Assembly (NCBI RefSeq): GCF_001070715.1
Contig: NZ_JVRR01000127.1
Span: forward strand, 1 to 46,254
DNA length: 46,254 nucleotides
Direction: 5' to 3'
Source of the DNA: Streptococcus pseudopneumoniae
Lineage (GTDB): Bacteria > Bacillota > Bacilli > Lactobacillales > Streptococcaceae
In this document: positions 16,429 to 25,037 of the stretch, piece after piece
Layout: the number at the start of each line of letters is the position of its first letter
Position numbering within the stretch: the first letter of the stretch is position 1
The notes under the pieces: model-generated
Seen by the model: only the letters and a program-made list of their open reading frames with translations
What the model was told of the DNA's origin: nothing
Databases searched by the model: none
Position numbers and translations under genes: made by a program

Positions 16429-16833
16429 ATGGAACAAACTAATCAAAAATCCCAATGCCAGCAACTCTGGGCTAGAAACAAATACCTCGTTTTGAGCCAT
16501 TCCAGCAATATTTACCAAGAGATTCGTCAATATCTCAAGAATGAAAAGGTGGAGCTGAGTATGGTTCGAGAGATGATTGACCGTGCCTGCCAGATTTCAG
16601 AACACAGGGGTCAGGTTTGCAATGCCTTTCAGCATATTTGGGGCTATTTCAAAAAGAAAGCAACAGATGCTGAGCGCAAGGACTATATGCTCTTACTTGA
16701 TCGCTACTGCTTTGGTCAGGGTTCTAAGGAAGGCTTGATCACTAAGACTCGAGACTTGCTTGAAAACTATCCAAATAGCTACTTGCAACATTCGACTTTA
16801 TTGAAAGGAGACTCCCATGAGACTTTGGCATGA
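16429..16833 (+). CDS. DUF1722 (YbgA-type) protein
   Basis: A 134-residue protein matching the DUF1722 domain across its length: WARNKYLVLSHS near the N-terminus, then a conserved NAFQHIWGYFKKKATDAER block and a C-terminal ENYPNSYL. In E. coli the homologous ybgA lies next to the photolyase gene phr. Here it overlaps by 17 bases a gene of the pyrimidine-dimer glycosylase family, so the DNA-repair association recurs. The biochemical role is not known to me. The start has a strong AAGGAG site. Confidence 0.8.
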   Translation: MEQTNQKSQCQQLWARNKYLVLSHSSNIYQEIRQYLKNEKVELSMVREMIDRACQISEHRGQVCNAFQHIWGYFKKKATDAERKDYMLLLDRYCFGQGSKEGLITKTRDLLENYPNSYLQHSTLLKGDSHETLA

Positions 16834-17194
16834 GGCTTTGATTTCACAACTTCCCCGTCCGCAACTCTTGGGGCAACATCGAGAGTGTTGTGCCTTGCGT
16901 GGCAATGGCTGGGGCAGAAAGCATGCGACGGTGGATTATGTCTTTACTCAGTCGCCCTATCGTCTCTATGTTTATCATCTCTATACCTATAATCGCTTGA
17001 TCATGAAGGAGATGGCTGACCGTGGCTACAATGTCAGTCCAGAGTGGCTGGATAAGAACTACCGTGGCAAGACCTGCCCTCTTTATGAAGATTTAGCAGA
17101 GGAGAGGTTGACTAGGCCTATATACAGCGAGCATGACGATACCTACTATGAGGAGTGTCTAGCTAATCTACGAGAGAAAGGGATAGACCTATAG
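16817..17194 (+). CDS. Pyrimidine-dimer DNA glycosylase-like protein (T4 endonuclease V family)
   Basis: A 125-residue protein of the Pyr_excise/TIGR02328 type. Arg22 and Glu23 (GQHRECCALRG) fall at the same positions as the catalytic Arg22-Glu23 of T4 endonuclease V, and KHATVDYVF...YHLYTYNRLIMKEM fits the family. T4 endonuclease V uses the alpha-amine of Thr2 as nucleophile; residue 2 here is Arg. Initiator Met would probably be retained before Arg, so the activity may differ. The start has AGGAG and overlaps the DUF1722 gene. A role in UV-damage repair is plausible but not certain. Confidence 0.75.
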   Translation: MRLWHEALISQLPRPQLLGQHRECCALRGNGWGRKHATVDYVFTQSPYRLYVYHLYTYNRLIMKEMADRGYNVSPEWLDKNYRGKTCPLYEDLAEERLTRPIYSEHDDTYYEECLANLREKGIDL

Positions 17195-17291
17195 TCTTTT
17201 CTAATAACAAGCCATAGTCACTTATAAGAATTACTAATAACGTGTTTGACCAGTCTAACTGAAATATAGTTAAAAAACAAGCTACACAAAG

Positions 17292-17320
17292 GATTTGAGG
17301 CATTTGTCTCAGGTCTTTTT
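17292..17320 (+). terminator. Possible terminator upstream of metE
   Basis: GATTTGAG pairs with CTCAGGTC (8 bp, two G-T pairs, 8-base loop), followed by five T. It would separate the preceding repair genes from metE. Confidence 0.4.
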
Positions 17321-17339
17321 CTGTTGTCTAAAACGAAGT

Positions 17340-17356
17340 TATAGTTTCAAACTATA
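17340..17356. promoter_or_regulatory. Methionine box (MtaR/MetR-type operator) of metE
   Basis: TATAGTTTCAAACTATA is a perfect 17-base palindrome and exactly fits the streptococcal MET-box consensus TATAGTTTSAAACTATA, bound by a LysR-type methionine regulator. It lies 83 bases upstream of the metE start. A half-site TATAGTT occurs at 17265-17271. The regulator gene is not in this window. Confidence 0.88.
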
Positions 17357-17438
17357 TCAAAGCCTAATTTTTTACAATTATACAGACGCATTCTTTTCTG
17401 TTAAGATAGTTTCAACAACAAATTTTGGAGGACACATC

Positions 17439-19688
17439 ATGTCAACTACAATCATCGGTTTCCCTCGTTTGGGCGAATTCCGCGAATTAAAATTTACAAC
17501 TGAAAAATACTTTAGAAAAGAAATCTCAGAAGAAGAACTCTTGGCAGCCGCAAAAGACTTGCGTGCTAAACACTGGAATATCGTCAAAGAAAAAGGCATC
17601 ACTGAAATTCCATCAAATGACTTTTCTCACTATGACAACTTCCTAGATGCAGCTTTCCTTTTCAACGTGGTACCTGCTTCAGTTCAAAACTTGGACTTGT
17701 CTGACCTTGAGCGCTACTTCGCTTTGGGACGTGGCTACCAAGGAGAAAAAGGAGACGTTCGCGCCCTTCCAATGAAGAAATGGTTCAACACCAACTACCA
17801 CTACATCGTTCCTAAATTTGAAAAAGACACTCAAGTCAAACTTGCAGGTCACAAAATCTTTGATGAGTTCCAAGAAGCAAAAGAACTTGGATTGAACACT
17901 CGTTCAGTTCTTGTAGGTCCATTCACTTTCCTTCAATTGTCAGACTTTGAAGAAGGCGTGAAAGCAGAAGACTTCGTAGACAGCTTAGTAGCTGCTTACC
18001 AAGAAGTTTTTGCTAAATTGGCAGAACTTGGTGCGACTCGTATCCAATTGGATGAAGCTGCTCTTGTAAAAGACTTGACATCTGAAGAAAAAGCTCTCTT
18101 CTTGAACCTTTACAACAAACTTTTGGCTGACAAAAAAGGTCTTGAAGTCTTGCTTCAAACTTACTTCGGAGACGTTCGTGACGTTTACGCTGACCTTGTA
18201 AACTTGCCAGTAGATGCTATCGGTCTTGATTTCGTTGAAGGTAAGAAAACTCTTGAATTGGTTAAAGGTGGCTTCCCAGCTGACAAGACTCTCTACGCAG
18301 GTATTGTCAATGGTAAAAACATCTGGCGCAACAACTACGAAAAGAGCTTGGCTGTTCTTGAGCAAATTCCAGCTGAAAACATTGTCTTGACCAGCTCATG
18401 CTCACTTCTTCATGTGCCATTTACAACTGCTAATGAAGAATTTGAACCAGCAATCTTGAACCACTTTGCCTTTGCAGTTGAAAAATTGGATGAGATCCGT
18501 GATTTGGATGCTATCCGTAATGGTCAAGGTGAAGAAGCACTTGCAGCCAACAAAGAACTCTTTGCGACTGAACGTGTGGGTGAAAATGCGGAACTTCGTG
18601 CGCATATCGCTGGTTTGACTGATGCAGACTACACTCGTTTGCCAGCATTTGCTGAACGTGAAGCTATCCAAGAAGAAGCTTTCAAACTTCCAGCTCTTCC
18701 AACAACAACTATCGGTTCATTCCCTCAAACTAAGGAAGTTCGTGCTAAACGTTTGGCTTACCGTAAAGGTGAATTGTCTCAAGAAGAGTACGATGCTTTC
18801 CTTGCTGAAACGATCGATGAATGGATCAAATGGCAAGAAGATATCGACTTTGATGTTCTTGTTCACGGTGAGTTCGAGCGTAATGACATGGTTGAGTACT
18901 TCGGTCAAAACTTGTCAGGTTACCTCTTCTCTAAAAATGGTTGGGTACAATCATACGGTATGCGTGGGGTGAAACCACCAATCATCTGGGGTGATGTAAC
19001 TCGTCTTAACCCTATCACTGTTAAATGGTCTAGCTATGCACAAAGCCGTACAAACAAACCTGTTAAAGGTATGTTGACTGGACCTGTTACCATCCTCAAC
19101 TGGTCATTCCCACGTGAAGACATCTCTATCAAGGATTCAACTCTTCAAATCGCCCTTGCTATCAAGGATGAAGTGCTTGACCTTGAAGCTGCTGGTGTGA
19201 AAATCATTCAAATCGATGAGGCTGCTCTTCGTGAAAAATTGCCACTTCGTCGTAGCGACTGGTACGAAGACTACCTTGACTGGGCAATTCCTGCCTTCCG
19301 CTTGGTACACTCAACAGTAGCACCAGACACACAAATCCACACTCACATGTGTTACTCAGAATTTACAGATATCATCCCAGCTATTGACAACTTGGATGCG
19401 GACGTTATCTCATTTGAGGCTAGCCGATCAAACCTTGAAATCTTGGACGAACTCAAAGCGAAAAACTTCCAAACAGAAGTGGGACCTGGGGTTTATGATA
19501 TCCACTCACCTCGTGTGCCAAATAAAGGCGAAATCGACAATACAATCGAAGCCATCCTTGCTAAAGTGCCAAGCAAGAAAGTTTGGATCAACCCTGACTG
19601 TGGTTTGAAAACACGTGGTATTCCAGAAACAAAAGAAAGCTTGATCCGCCTTGTCGAAGCAGCTAAAGCTGCGCGTGAGAAATTGTAA
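17439..19688 (+). CDS. metE: Cobalamin-independent methionine synthase
   Basis: A 749-residue MetE that transfers the methyl group of 5-methyltetrahydropteroyl-triglutamate to homocysteine. Both homologous barrels are present. Zinc ligands are visible in the C-terminal half: His636 and Cys638 (HTHMCYSEF) and Cys721 ([10 protein letters not shown]). I chose the ATG at 17439 because GGAGG ends seven bases upstream and the protein then starts [13 protein letters not shown], as in relatives. The open frame extends upstream to a TTG without conserved sequence. It forms a unit with metF, which supplies the methyl donor, and is preceded by a perfect MET box. Confidence 0.97.
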   Translation: MSTTIIGFPRLGEFRELKFTTEKYFRKEISEEELLAAAKDLRAKHWNIVKEKGITEIPSNDFSHYDNFLDAAFLFNVVPASVQNLDLSDLERYFALGRGYQGEKGDVRALPMKKWFNTNYHYIVPKFEKDTQVKLAGHKIFDEFQEAKELGLNTRSVLVGPFTFLQLSDFEEGVKAEDFVDSLVAAYQEVFAKLAELGATRIQLDEAALVKDLTSEEKALFLNLYNKLLADKKGLEVLLQTYFGDVRDVYADLVNLPVDAIGLDFVEGKKTLELVKGGFPADKTLYAGIVNGKNIWRNNYEKSLAVLEQIPAENIVLTSSCSLLHVPFTTANEEFEPAILNHFAFAVEKLDEIRDLDAIRNGQGEEALAANKELFATERVGENAELRAHIAGLTDADYTRLPAFAEREAIQEEAFKLPALPTTTIGSFPQTKEVRAKRLAYRKGELSQEEYDAFLAETIDEWIKWQEDIDFDVLVHGEFERNDMVEYFGQNLSGYLFSKNGWVQSYGMRGVKPPIIWGDVTRLNPITVKWSSYAQSRTNKPVKGMLTGPVTILNWSFPREDISIKDSTLQIALAIKDEVLDLEAAGVKIIQIDEAALREKLPLRRSDWYEDYLDWAIPAFRLVHSTVAPDTQIHTHMCYSEFTDIIPAIDNLDADVISFEASRSNLEILDELKAKNFQTEVGPGVYDIHSPRVPNKGEIDNTIEAILAKVPSKKVWINPDCGLKTRGIPETKESLIRLVEAAKAAREKL

Positions 19689-19781
19689 GATAAGATTTCT
19701 TATTTGACGCTGCCTGATTAAGAAAATGCTTAGCCTAGTTGACTTAGCAATAATGAAATCAAAAAGAAAAGGATAAGGACT

Positions 19782-20648
19782 ATGTCACGCCAAACACCGT
19801 CACTCTCATTTGAAGTGTTCCCTCCCAACCCAGCTGTGGGTAATGATAACATTATTTCTGCTCTTCAAAATATGCAGGAGTTGGCTCCCCACTTTATCAG
19901 TGTTACTGCCAGCAATAACAAATTTAATATCAAGGAAACGACGGTCCGTTTGGCTGACTTTATCCAAAATGACTTAGCGATTCCGACCATTGCCCACTTG
20001 CCAGCTATCTATTTGACTAAGGACAAGGTTGCTGAAACGATTGCTGACTTGGACAAGGTTGGAGTGCAGAAAATCTTGGCTCTTCGTGGGGATATTATTC
20101 CAGATGTGGAACCACAAAAGGATTTCCGCTACGCAACTGACTTGATTGAGTTCATCAAGGAACAAGCCCCTCACTTTGATATTGTCGGTGCTTGTTATCC
20201 AGAAGGGCATCCAGATTCACCAAATCAGATTTCAGATATTCAAAATCTTAAGAAGAAAGTAGATGCAGGTTGTTCGAGCCTCGTAACTCAGCTTTTCTTT
20301 GACAATGAGCGCTTCTATGATTTCCAAGACAAGTGCATCTTGGCTGGGATTGATGTACCCATTCATGCAGGGATTATGCCAATTCTGAATCGAAATCAGG
20401 CTCTCCGTCTCTTGAAGACTTGTGAGAATATCCATCTTCCACGAAAATTTAAAGCCATCTTAGACAAGTATGAGCATGACCCTGAGTCGCTCAGAGCAGC
20501 AGGACTTGCCTATGCAGTGGACCAAATCGTGGACTTGGTAACTCAGGATGTTGCCGGTGTGCATCTCTACACTATGAACAATGCTGAAACAGCAAAATAC
20601 ATCCACCAAGCAACCCATGCCTTGTTTAATCATCAGTCTCTAGGATAA
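19782..20648 (+). CDS. metF: 5,10-methylenetetrahydrofolate reductase
   Basis: A 288-residue flavin-dependent reductase that makes 5-methyltetrahydrofolate for MetE. The N-terminal SFEVFPP block, LRGD (ILALRGDI) and the central GACYPEGHPDS segment are typical of MetF. AAGGATAAGGAC precedes the ATG. It follows metE after 93 bases without a convincing terminator and is probably co-transcribed under MET-box control. A strong terminator follows. Confidence 0.95.
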   Translation: MSRQTPSLSFEVFPPNPAVGNDNIISALQNMQELAPHFISVTASNNKFNIKETTVRLADFIQNDLAIPTIAHLPAIYLTKDKVAETIADLDKVGVQKILALRGDIIPDVEPQKDFRYATDLIEFIKEQAPHFDIVGACYPEGHPDSPNQISDIQNLKKKVDAGCSSLVTQLFFDNERFYDFQDKCILAGIDVPIHAGIMPILNRNQALRLLKTCENIHLPRKFKAILDKYEHDPESLRAAGLAYAVDQIVDLVTQDVAGVHLYTMNNAETAKYIHQATHALFNHQSLG

Positions 20649-20657
20649 TAAAAAGCA

Positions 20658-20694
20658 AACCATTCTTCTCAGCTGAGAGGAATGGTTCCTTTTT
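20658..20694 (+). terminator. metF terminator
   Basis: A near-perfect 15-base inverted repeat (AACCATTC...GAATGGTT with CAGCTG at the tip), followed by CCTTTTT. This closes the metE-metF unit. Confidence 0.9.
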
Positions 20695-20726
20695 AATGGT
20701 AAAGACCGCACTTTTTAAGAAAAATA

Positions 20727-20735
20727 TGATAAAAT
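20727..20735 (+). promoter_or_regulatory. Extended -10 promoter of the pnp leader
   Basis: TGATAAAAT is an extended -10 element directly after the metF terminator. Transcription would start near 20742, giving an untranslated leader of about 470 bases before pnp. No clear -35. Confidence 0.55.
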
Positions 20736-20741
20736 AGACTC

Positions 20742-21177
20742 TGTACGTACTTGATACAAAGATGAGGGTATAAACAGATTTTTAACTATTCAAATCTGCT
20801 ATAAAAAGGAAAAATACTAAAGAATAATATTTTTAAACTTTTCAAAGTATCTAAATAGTTGAACACGGGCTAAATCCCTAGTGAAAAAGATAGATTTCCT
20901 GGTGTACATGGTGCACTGCGTCAATCGAATGCTATCTTGTGTAATCGAACTCGGCCGAAAAGCTGTGTAAAAAAGATAAACTGTCTTGTCTTCATCGAAG
21001 ACTTCGTCAGTTTCCTATTTTTACTTTGCTTTTGACGTCCTTGGTATCTTGAGTAATTGAACTCGCCTACAACTCTGTGGAAAAAGATAAATCTGCCTAG
21101 GAGCAGTCGCTCCGTCGTCCGATTTCCTATTTTCCTTTGAGTTGCTTAACGGCTTTGTATCTTGATTTTTGTAGGCA
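20742..21177 (+). ncRNA. pnp leader with three tandem structured RNA units
   Basis: After a 5' hairpin (CAGATTT 20775-20781 with AAATCTG 20792-20798), three related units follow at about 20856-20939, 20940-21051 and 21052-21177. Each has a GAACnCG start, then AAAAAGATA and a closing TATCTTG, so AAGATA/TATCTT forms a basal stem. Inner stems vary compensatorily: AAACTG/CAGTTT in unit 2 against AAATC/GATTT in unit 3, and GTCTTC/GAAGAC against GGAGC/GCTCC. Unit 1 lacks the first inner hairpin. Unit 3 is also enclosed by GCCTACAA (21065-21072) and TTGTAGGC (21169-21176). The tandem arrangement recalls the lactic-acid-bacterial asd RNA motif, but I could not verify a match. It may be cis-acting on pnp or a source of small RNAs. 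Confidence 0.65.
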
Positions 21178-21212
21178 AGGCGTATAATTTCATCAATCCA
21201 AAGGGGATTAAA

Positions 21213-23426
21213 ATGACAAAACAAGTGTTTAAAACGACTTTTGCGGGTCGTGAGTTAATTGTAGAGACTGGTCAGGTTGCTAAGCAAGCAAATGGCTCTG
21301 TTGTTGTACGTTACGGTGAGTCAACTGTCTTGACTGCGGCCGTTATGTCTAAGAAGATGGCAACTGGGGATTTCTTCCCGCTTCAAGTCAACTACGAAGA
21401 AAAAATGTATGCAGCTGGGAAGTTTCCTGGTGGCTTTATGAAACGTGAAGGACGTCCTTCAACGGATGCGACATTGACAGCGCGTTTGATTGACCGTCCA
21501 ATCCGTCCTATGTTTGCGGAAGGTTTCCGTAACGAAGTCCAAGTCATCAACACCGTGCTTTCTTATGATGAAAATGCTTCTGCACCAATGGCTGCTATGT
21601 TCGGTTCATCCTTGGCACTTTCCATTTCAGATATTCCATTTGACGGTCCAATTGCTGGGGTACAGGTAGGTTATGTAGATGGTCAAATCATCATCAACCC
21701 AAGTCAAGAACAAGCAGAACAATCTCTCCTTGAATTGACAGTTGCTGGTACCAAGCACGCCATCAACATGGTAGAGTCTGGTGCTAAAGAATTGTCAGAA
21801 GAAATCATGTTGGAAGCCCTTCTTAAAGGGCACGAAGCAGTTAAAGAATTGATTGCCTTCCAAGAAGAAATCGTTGCAGCTGTCGGTAAAGAAAAAGCAG
21901 AAGTAGAATTGCTTCATGTGGATGCTGACTTGCAGGCTGAAATCATCGCAGCCTACAACAGCGACCTCCAAAAAGCCGTCCAAGTAGAAGAAAAATTGGC
22001 TCGTGAAGCTGCAACTCAAGCAGTTAAAGACCAAGTGACTGCTGTTTACGAAGAAAAATATGCAGACCACGAAGAATTTGACCGTATCATGCGTGATGTG
22101 GCTGAAATCTTGGAACAAATGGAACACGCTGAAGTGCGCCGTTTGATTACAGAAGACAAGGTGCGTCCTGATGGTCGTAAGGTCGATGAAATCCGTCCTT
22201 TGGATGCGGTTGTTGACTTCCTTCCTCGTGTGCACGGTTCTGGTCTCTTCACTCGTGGACAAACTCAGGCTCTTTCAGTTTTGACTTTGGCCCCAATGGG
22301 AGAAACTCAAATCATTGATGGTTTGGATCCAGAGTATAAGAAACGCTTTATGCACCACTATAACTTCCCTCAATATTCTGTAGGGGAAACTGGTCGTTAT
22401 GGTGCACCTGGTCGTCGTGAAATCGGTCACGGTGCTCTTGGAGAGCGTGCCCTTGCTCAAGTCTTGCCAAGTTTGGAAGAATTCCCATACGCTATCCGTT
22501 TGGTAGCAGAAGTCTTGGAATCAAACGGTTCTTCCTCTCAGGCTTCTATCTGTGCGGGAACTCTTGCCCTTATGGCTGGTGGTGTGCCAATCAAGGCGCC
22601 AGTAGCAGGGATTGCCATGGGTCTCATCTCAGATGGAAACAACTATACAGTCTTGACAGATATCCAAGGTTTGGAAGATCACTTTGGAGATATGGACTTT
22701 AAGGTTGCAGGTACTCGTGACGGGATTACAGCCCTTCAAATGGATATCAAAATCCAAGGGATTACTGCAGAAATCTTGACTGAGGCTCTTGCCCAAGCCA
22801 AGAAAGCCCGTTTTGAAATTCTTGATGTGATTGAAGCAACCATTCCAGAAGTTCGTCCAGAATTGGCTCCAACTGCTCCGAAAATTGATACCATCAAGAT
22901 TGATGTGGACAAAATTAAGATTGTCATCGGTAAGGGTGGAGAAACCATCGATAAGATTATCGCTGAAACAGGCGTTAAGATTGATATTGACGAAGAAGGA
23001 AATGTGTCTATCTATTCTAGCGACCAAGATGCTATTAACCGTGCTAAAGAAATTATTGCTGGTTTGGTCCGTGAAGCCAAAGTGGATGAAGTTTACCGTG
23101 CTAAAGTCGTTCGTATCGAGAAATTTGGTGCCTTTGTCAACCTCTTTGATAAGACAGATGCCCTTGTTCATATCTCTGAGATGGCTTGGACTCGTACCAA
23201 TAATGTCGAAGACTTGGTAGCAATCGGGGATGAAGTTGATGTTAAGGTTATCAAGATTGATGAAAAAGGACGTGTGGATGCTTCTATGAAAGCCCTTCTT
23301 CCTCGTCCTCCAAAACCTGAACGTGATGAAAAAGGTGAAAAATCAGAGCGTCCTCACCGCCCACGTCATCACAAGGATCACAAACCTAAGAAAGAATTTA
23401 CAGAAACACCAAAAGATTCAGAATAA
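21213..23426 (+). CDS. pnp: Polyribonucleotide nucleotidyltransferase (PNPase)
   Basis: A 737-residue phosphorolytic 3'-5' exoribonuclease. Two RNase PH-like domains (about 1-220 and 310-540) are joined by a helical linker and followed by a KH domain ([16 protein letters not shown]) and an S1 domain ([20 protein letters not shown]). The C-terminus is a charged His/Lys/Arg-rich tail. I chose ATG at 21213 with AAAGGGG upstream; an open extension to 21162 falls in the structured leader and is not conserved. The long leader with tandem RNA units suggests post-transcriptional control, as known for pnp elsewhere. Confidence 0.97.
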   Translation: MTKQVFKTTFAGRELIVETGQVAKQANGSVVVRYGESTVLTAAVMSKKMATGDFFPLQVNYEEKMYAAGKFPGGFMKREGRPSTDATLTARLIDRPIRPMFAEGFRNEVQVINTVLSYDENASAPMAAMFGSSLALSISDIPFDGPIAGVQVGYVDGQIIINPSQEQAEQSLLELTVAGTKHAINMVESGAKELSEEIMLEALLKGHEAVKELIAFQEEIVAAVGKEKAEVELLHVDADLQAEIIAAYNSDLQKAVQVEEKLAREAATQAVKDQVTAVYEEKYADHEEFDRIMRDVAEILEQMEHAEVRRLITEDKVRPDGRKVDEIRPLDAVVDFLPRVHGSGLFTRGQTQALSVLTLAPMGETQIIDGLDPEYKKRFMHHYNFPQYSVGETGRYGAPGRREIGHGALGERALAQVLPSLEEFPYAIRLVAEVLESNGSSSQASICAGTLALMAGGVPIKAPVAGIAMGLISDGNNYTVLTDIQGLEDHFGDMDFKVAGTRDGITALQMDIKIQGITAEILTEALAQAKKARFEILDVIEATIPEVRPELAPTAPKIDTIKIDVDKIKIVIGKGGETIDKIIAETGVKIDIDEEGNVSIYSSDQDAINRAKEIIAGLVREAKVDEVYRAKVVRIEKFGAFVNLFDKTDALVHISEMAWTRTNNVEDLVAIGDEVDVKVIKIDEKGRVDASMKALLPRPPKPERDEKGEKSERPHRPRHHKDHKPKKEFTETPKDSE

Positions 23427-23441
23427 GAAAAGGAGAAATGT

Positions 23442-24059
23442 ATGGGATGGTGGCGCGAAACCATTGATATCGTAAAAGAAAATGATCCAGCGGCCCGCAC
23501 CACTTTGGAGGTTTTGCTGACTTATCCAGGTGTCAAGGCCTTGGCGGCCCACCGTCTTTCGCATTTTCTCTGGAAACATGGCTTTAAACTCTTGGCGCGT
23601 ATGCACAGCCAGTTTTGGCGCTTTTGGACTCAAATTGAGATTCATCCAGGTGCTCAAATCGACTCTGGAGTCTTTATCGACCACGGTTCTGGCTTGGTGA
23701 TTGGGGAGACGGCTATCGTTGAGACGGGAGTTCTCCTCTATCATGGGGTGACTCTTGGGGGAACAGGGAAAGACTGTGGCAAACGCCATCCGACGGTTCG
23801 AAAGGGAGCCTTGATATCAGCACATGCCCAAGTTATTGGTCCTGTAGAAATTGGTGCAAATGCCAAGGTCGGTGCTGCAGCAGTTGTCGTAGCAGATGTA
23901 CCTAGTGATGTGACGGTTGTCGGTATTCCTGCTAAGATTGTCCGCCTTCATGGTAAGAAGGATGAGCCGGTCATTCATGAGGTTGAAGAAAAACGAGAAT
24001 ACTATGTCAATAAACTCGAGCAGGCTAAAGAAGCCAGTCACAGATCGTCTGGTTTGTAG
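23442..24059 (+). CDS. cysE: Serine O-acetyltransferase
   Basis: A 205-residue CysE that acetylates serine for cysteine synthesis. It has the N-terminal helical domain and a left-handed beta-helix of hexapeptide repeats from about residue 65 (HPGAQIDSGVFIDHGSGLV), with the LGGTGKDCGKRHP loop. AAAAGGAG precedes the ATG, 16 bases after pnp, so it is likely co-transcribed. The nearby cysS and metEF make this a sulfur amino-acid neighbourhood. Confidence 0.95.
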   Translation: MGWWRETIDIVKENDPAARTTLEVLLTYPGVKALAAHRLSHFLWKHGFKLLARMHSQFWRFWTQIEIHPGAQIDSGVFIDHGSGLVIGETAIVETGVLLYHGVTLGGTGKDCGKRHPTVRKGALISAHAQVIGPVEIGANAKVGAAAVVVADVPSDVTVVGIPAKIVRLHGKKDEPVIHEVEEKREYYVNKLEQAKEASHRSSGL

Positions 24060-24070
24060 AGGATACCTAT

Positions 24071-24955
24071 ATGATTCAAGCAAGAAACAAGTTAAGTCAA
24101 GAGGAGCTATCTGAGGCGAAAAAACTAATTAACTGTTGCCAAAACTATGACGGTACCTATCGTGATCCCTATCTCTCTAACATGCTTAATTTTGACCCAA
24201 ACATGCCCGCCTTTTTCCTTTATTATGAAAAAGGCGAACTTGTTGGTTTATTAACTGTCTATGCAGATGACCAAGATGTGGAAGTGACGATACTGGTTCA
24301 TCCAGATCATCGCCGTCAGGGAATTGCGCGTGCATTGTTTACTAGTTTTGAGAAAGAATCGGCTTCTTTCCCTATTCGTTCAGTTACTTTTCAGACAGAA
24401 CGTATTTTTCTAGACCGCCATCCTGATTTTGTTAGCAACTGGGGATTGGTAGAGGATGAAGAGACAGAAACTTGGTTAGGTAAGGATAGAAAACCTTATC
24501 CGTTAGCAACTGTTTCCAATCTTGAAGTTTTGTTAGCAGATCGTTCCTATCAGGATCAAATTAGTCAGTTAAAATTTCAGGCATTTTCAGAGGAACATGA
24601 GTCTAGAGAGATTGTGGATAGATATGTCGCTGAAGCTCTGAAGGATCCAGAAAGTCGCTTATATATTTTGTTAAAAGACGGTCAGGTTATTGGAACTTGC
24701 ACGGTAGATTTATCGACTAATACGAATTACTTCTATGGTTTAGCAATATCTGAACCTGAACGTGGGAAAGGATATGGAAGCTACTTAGCAAAATCCCTTG
24801 TCAACCAACTAATTGAGCAAAATGATAAGGAATTTCAGATTGCAGTAGAGGACAGCAACGTAGGTGCCAAGCGCTTGTATGAAAAAATTGGCTTTGTCAA
24901 ACAGACTCAGGTGGTTTATCTGAATGAGAAAGGAGCAAGGAATTCCGAAGTGTAG
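24071..24955 (+). CDS. GNAT acetyltransferase with two GNAT domains
   Basis: A 294-residue protein with two GNAT folds in tandem. The first (about 1-135) has the acetyl-CoA loop HPDHRRQGIARALF; the second (about 150-290) has SEPERGKGYGSYLAK and a C-terminal NVGAKRLYEKIGF. The substrate is unknown. A short GAGG ribosome site follows cysE by a few bases, so it is probably in the pnp-cysE transcript. It is full length and intact. Confidence 0.85.
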   Translation: MIQARNKLSQEELSEAKKLINCCQNYDGTYRDPYLSNMLNFDPNMPAFFLYYEKGELVGLLTVYADDQDVEVTILVHPDHRRQGIARALFTSFEKESASFPIRSVTFQTERIFLDRHPDFVSNWGLVEDEETETWLGKDRKPYPLATVSNLEVLLADRSYQDQISQLKFQAFSEEHESREIVDRYVAEALKDPESRLYILLKDGQVIGTCTVDLSTNTNYFYGLAISEPERGKGYGSYLAKSLVNQLIEQNDKEFQIAVEDSNVGAKRLYEKIGFVKQTQVVYLNEKGARNSEV

Positions 24956-25037
24956 AGATATTCGGACTGAAATTCAATTGAATCTCTTAGTGATGAAACT
25001 AATTGTTCTCGGATTTTGGCTTTCCTGACTATGATTT

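Noticed and set aside
17295..17438. N-terminal extension of metE to an upstream TTG
   Set aside because: The extension covers the MET box and promoter region; a strong GGAGG and the conserved [13 protein letters not shown] start lie at 17439.
20856..21177. Tandem repeats before pnp as a CRISPR array
   Set aside because: Only three degenerate units of unequal length with internal pairing, no short identical repeats with unique spacers, and no cas genes.
21162..21212. Longer start for pnp
   Set aside because: The extra residues are encoded by the outer stem of RNA unit 3 and the ribosome site, and are not PNPase-like.
21795..22262. 155-residue antisense frame inside pnp
   Set aside because: It is a shadow of the pnp codon pattern; Phe/Ser/His-rich composition is typical of antisense reading.
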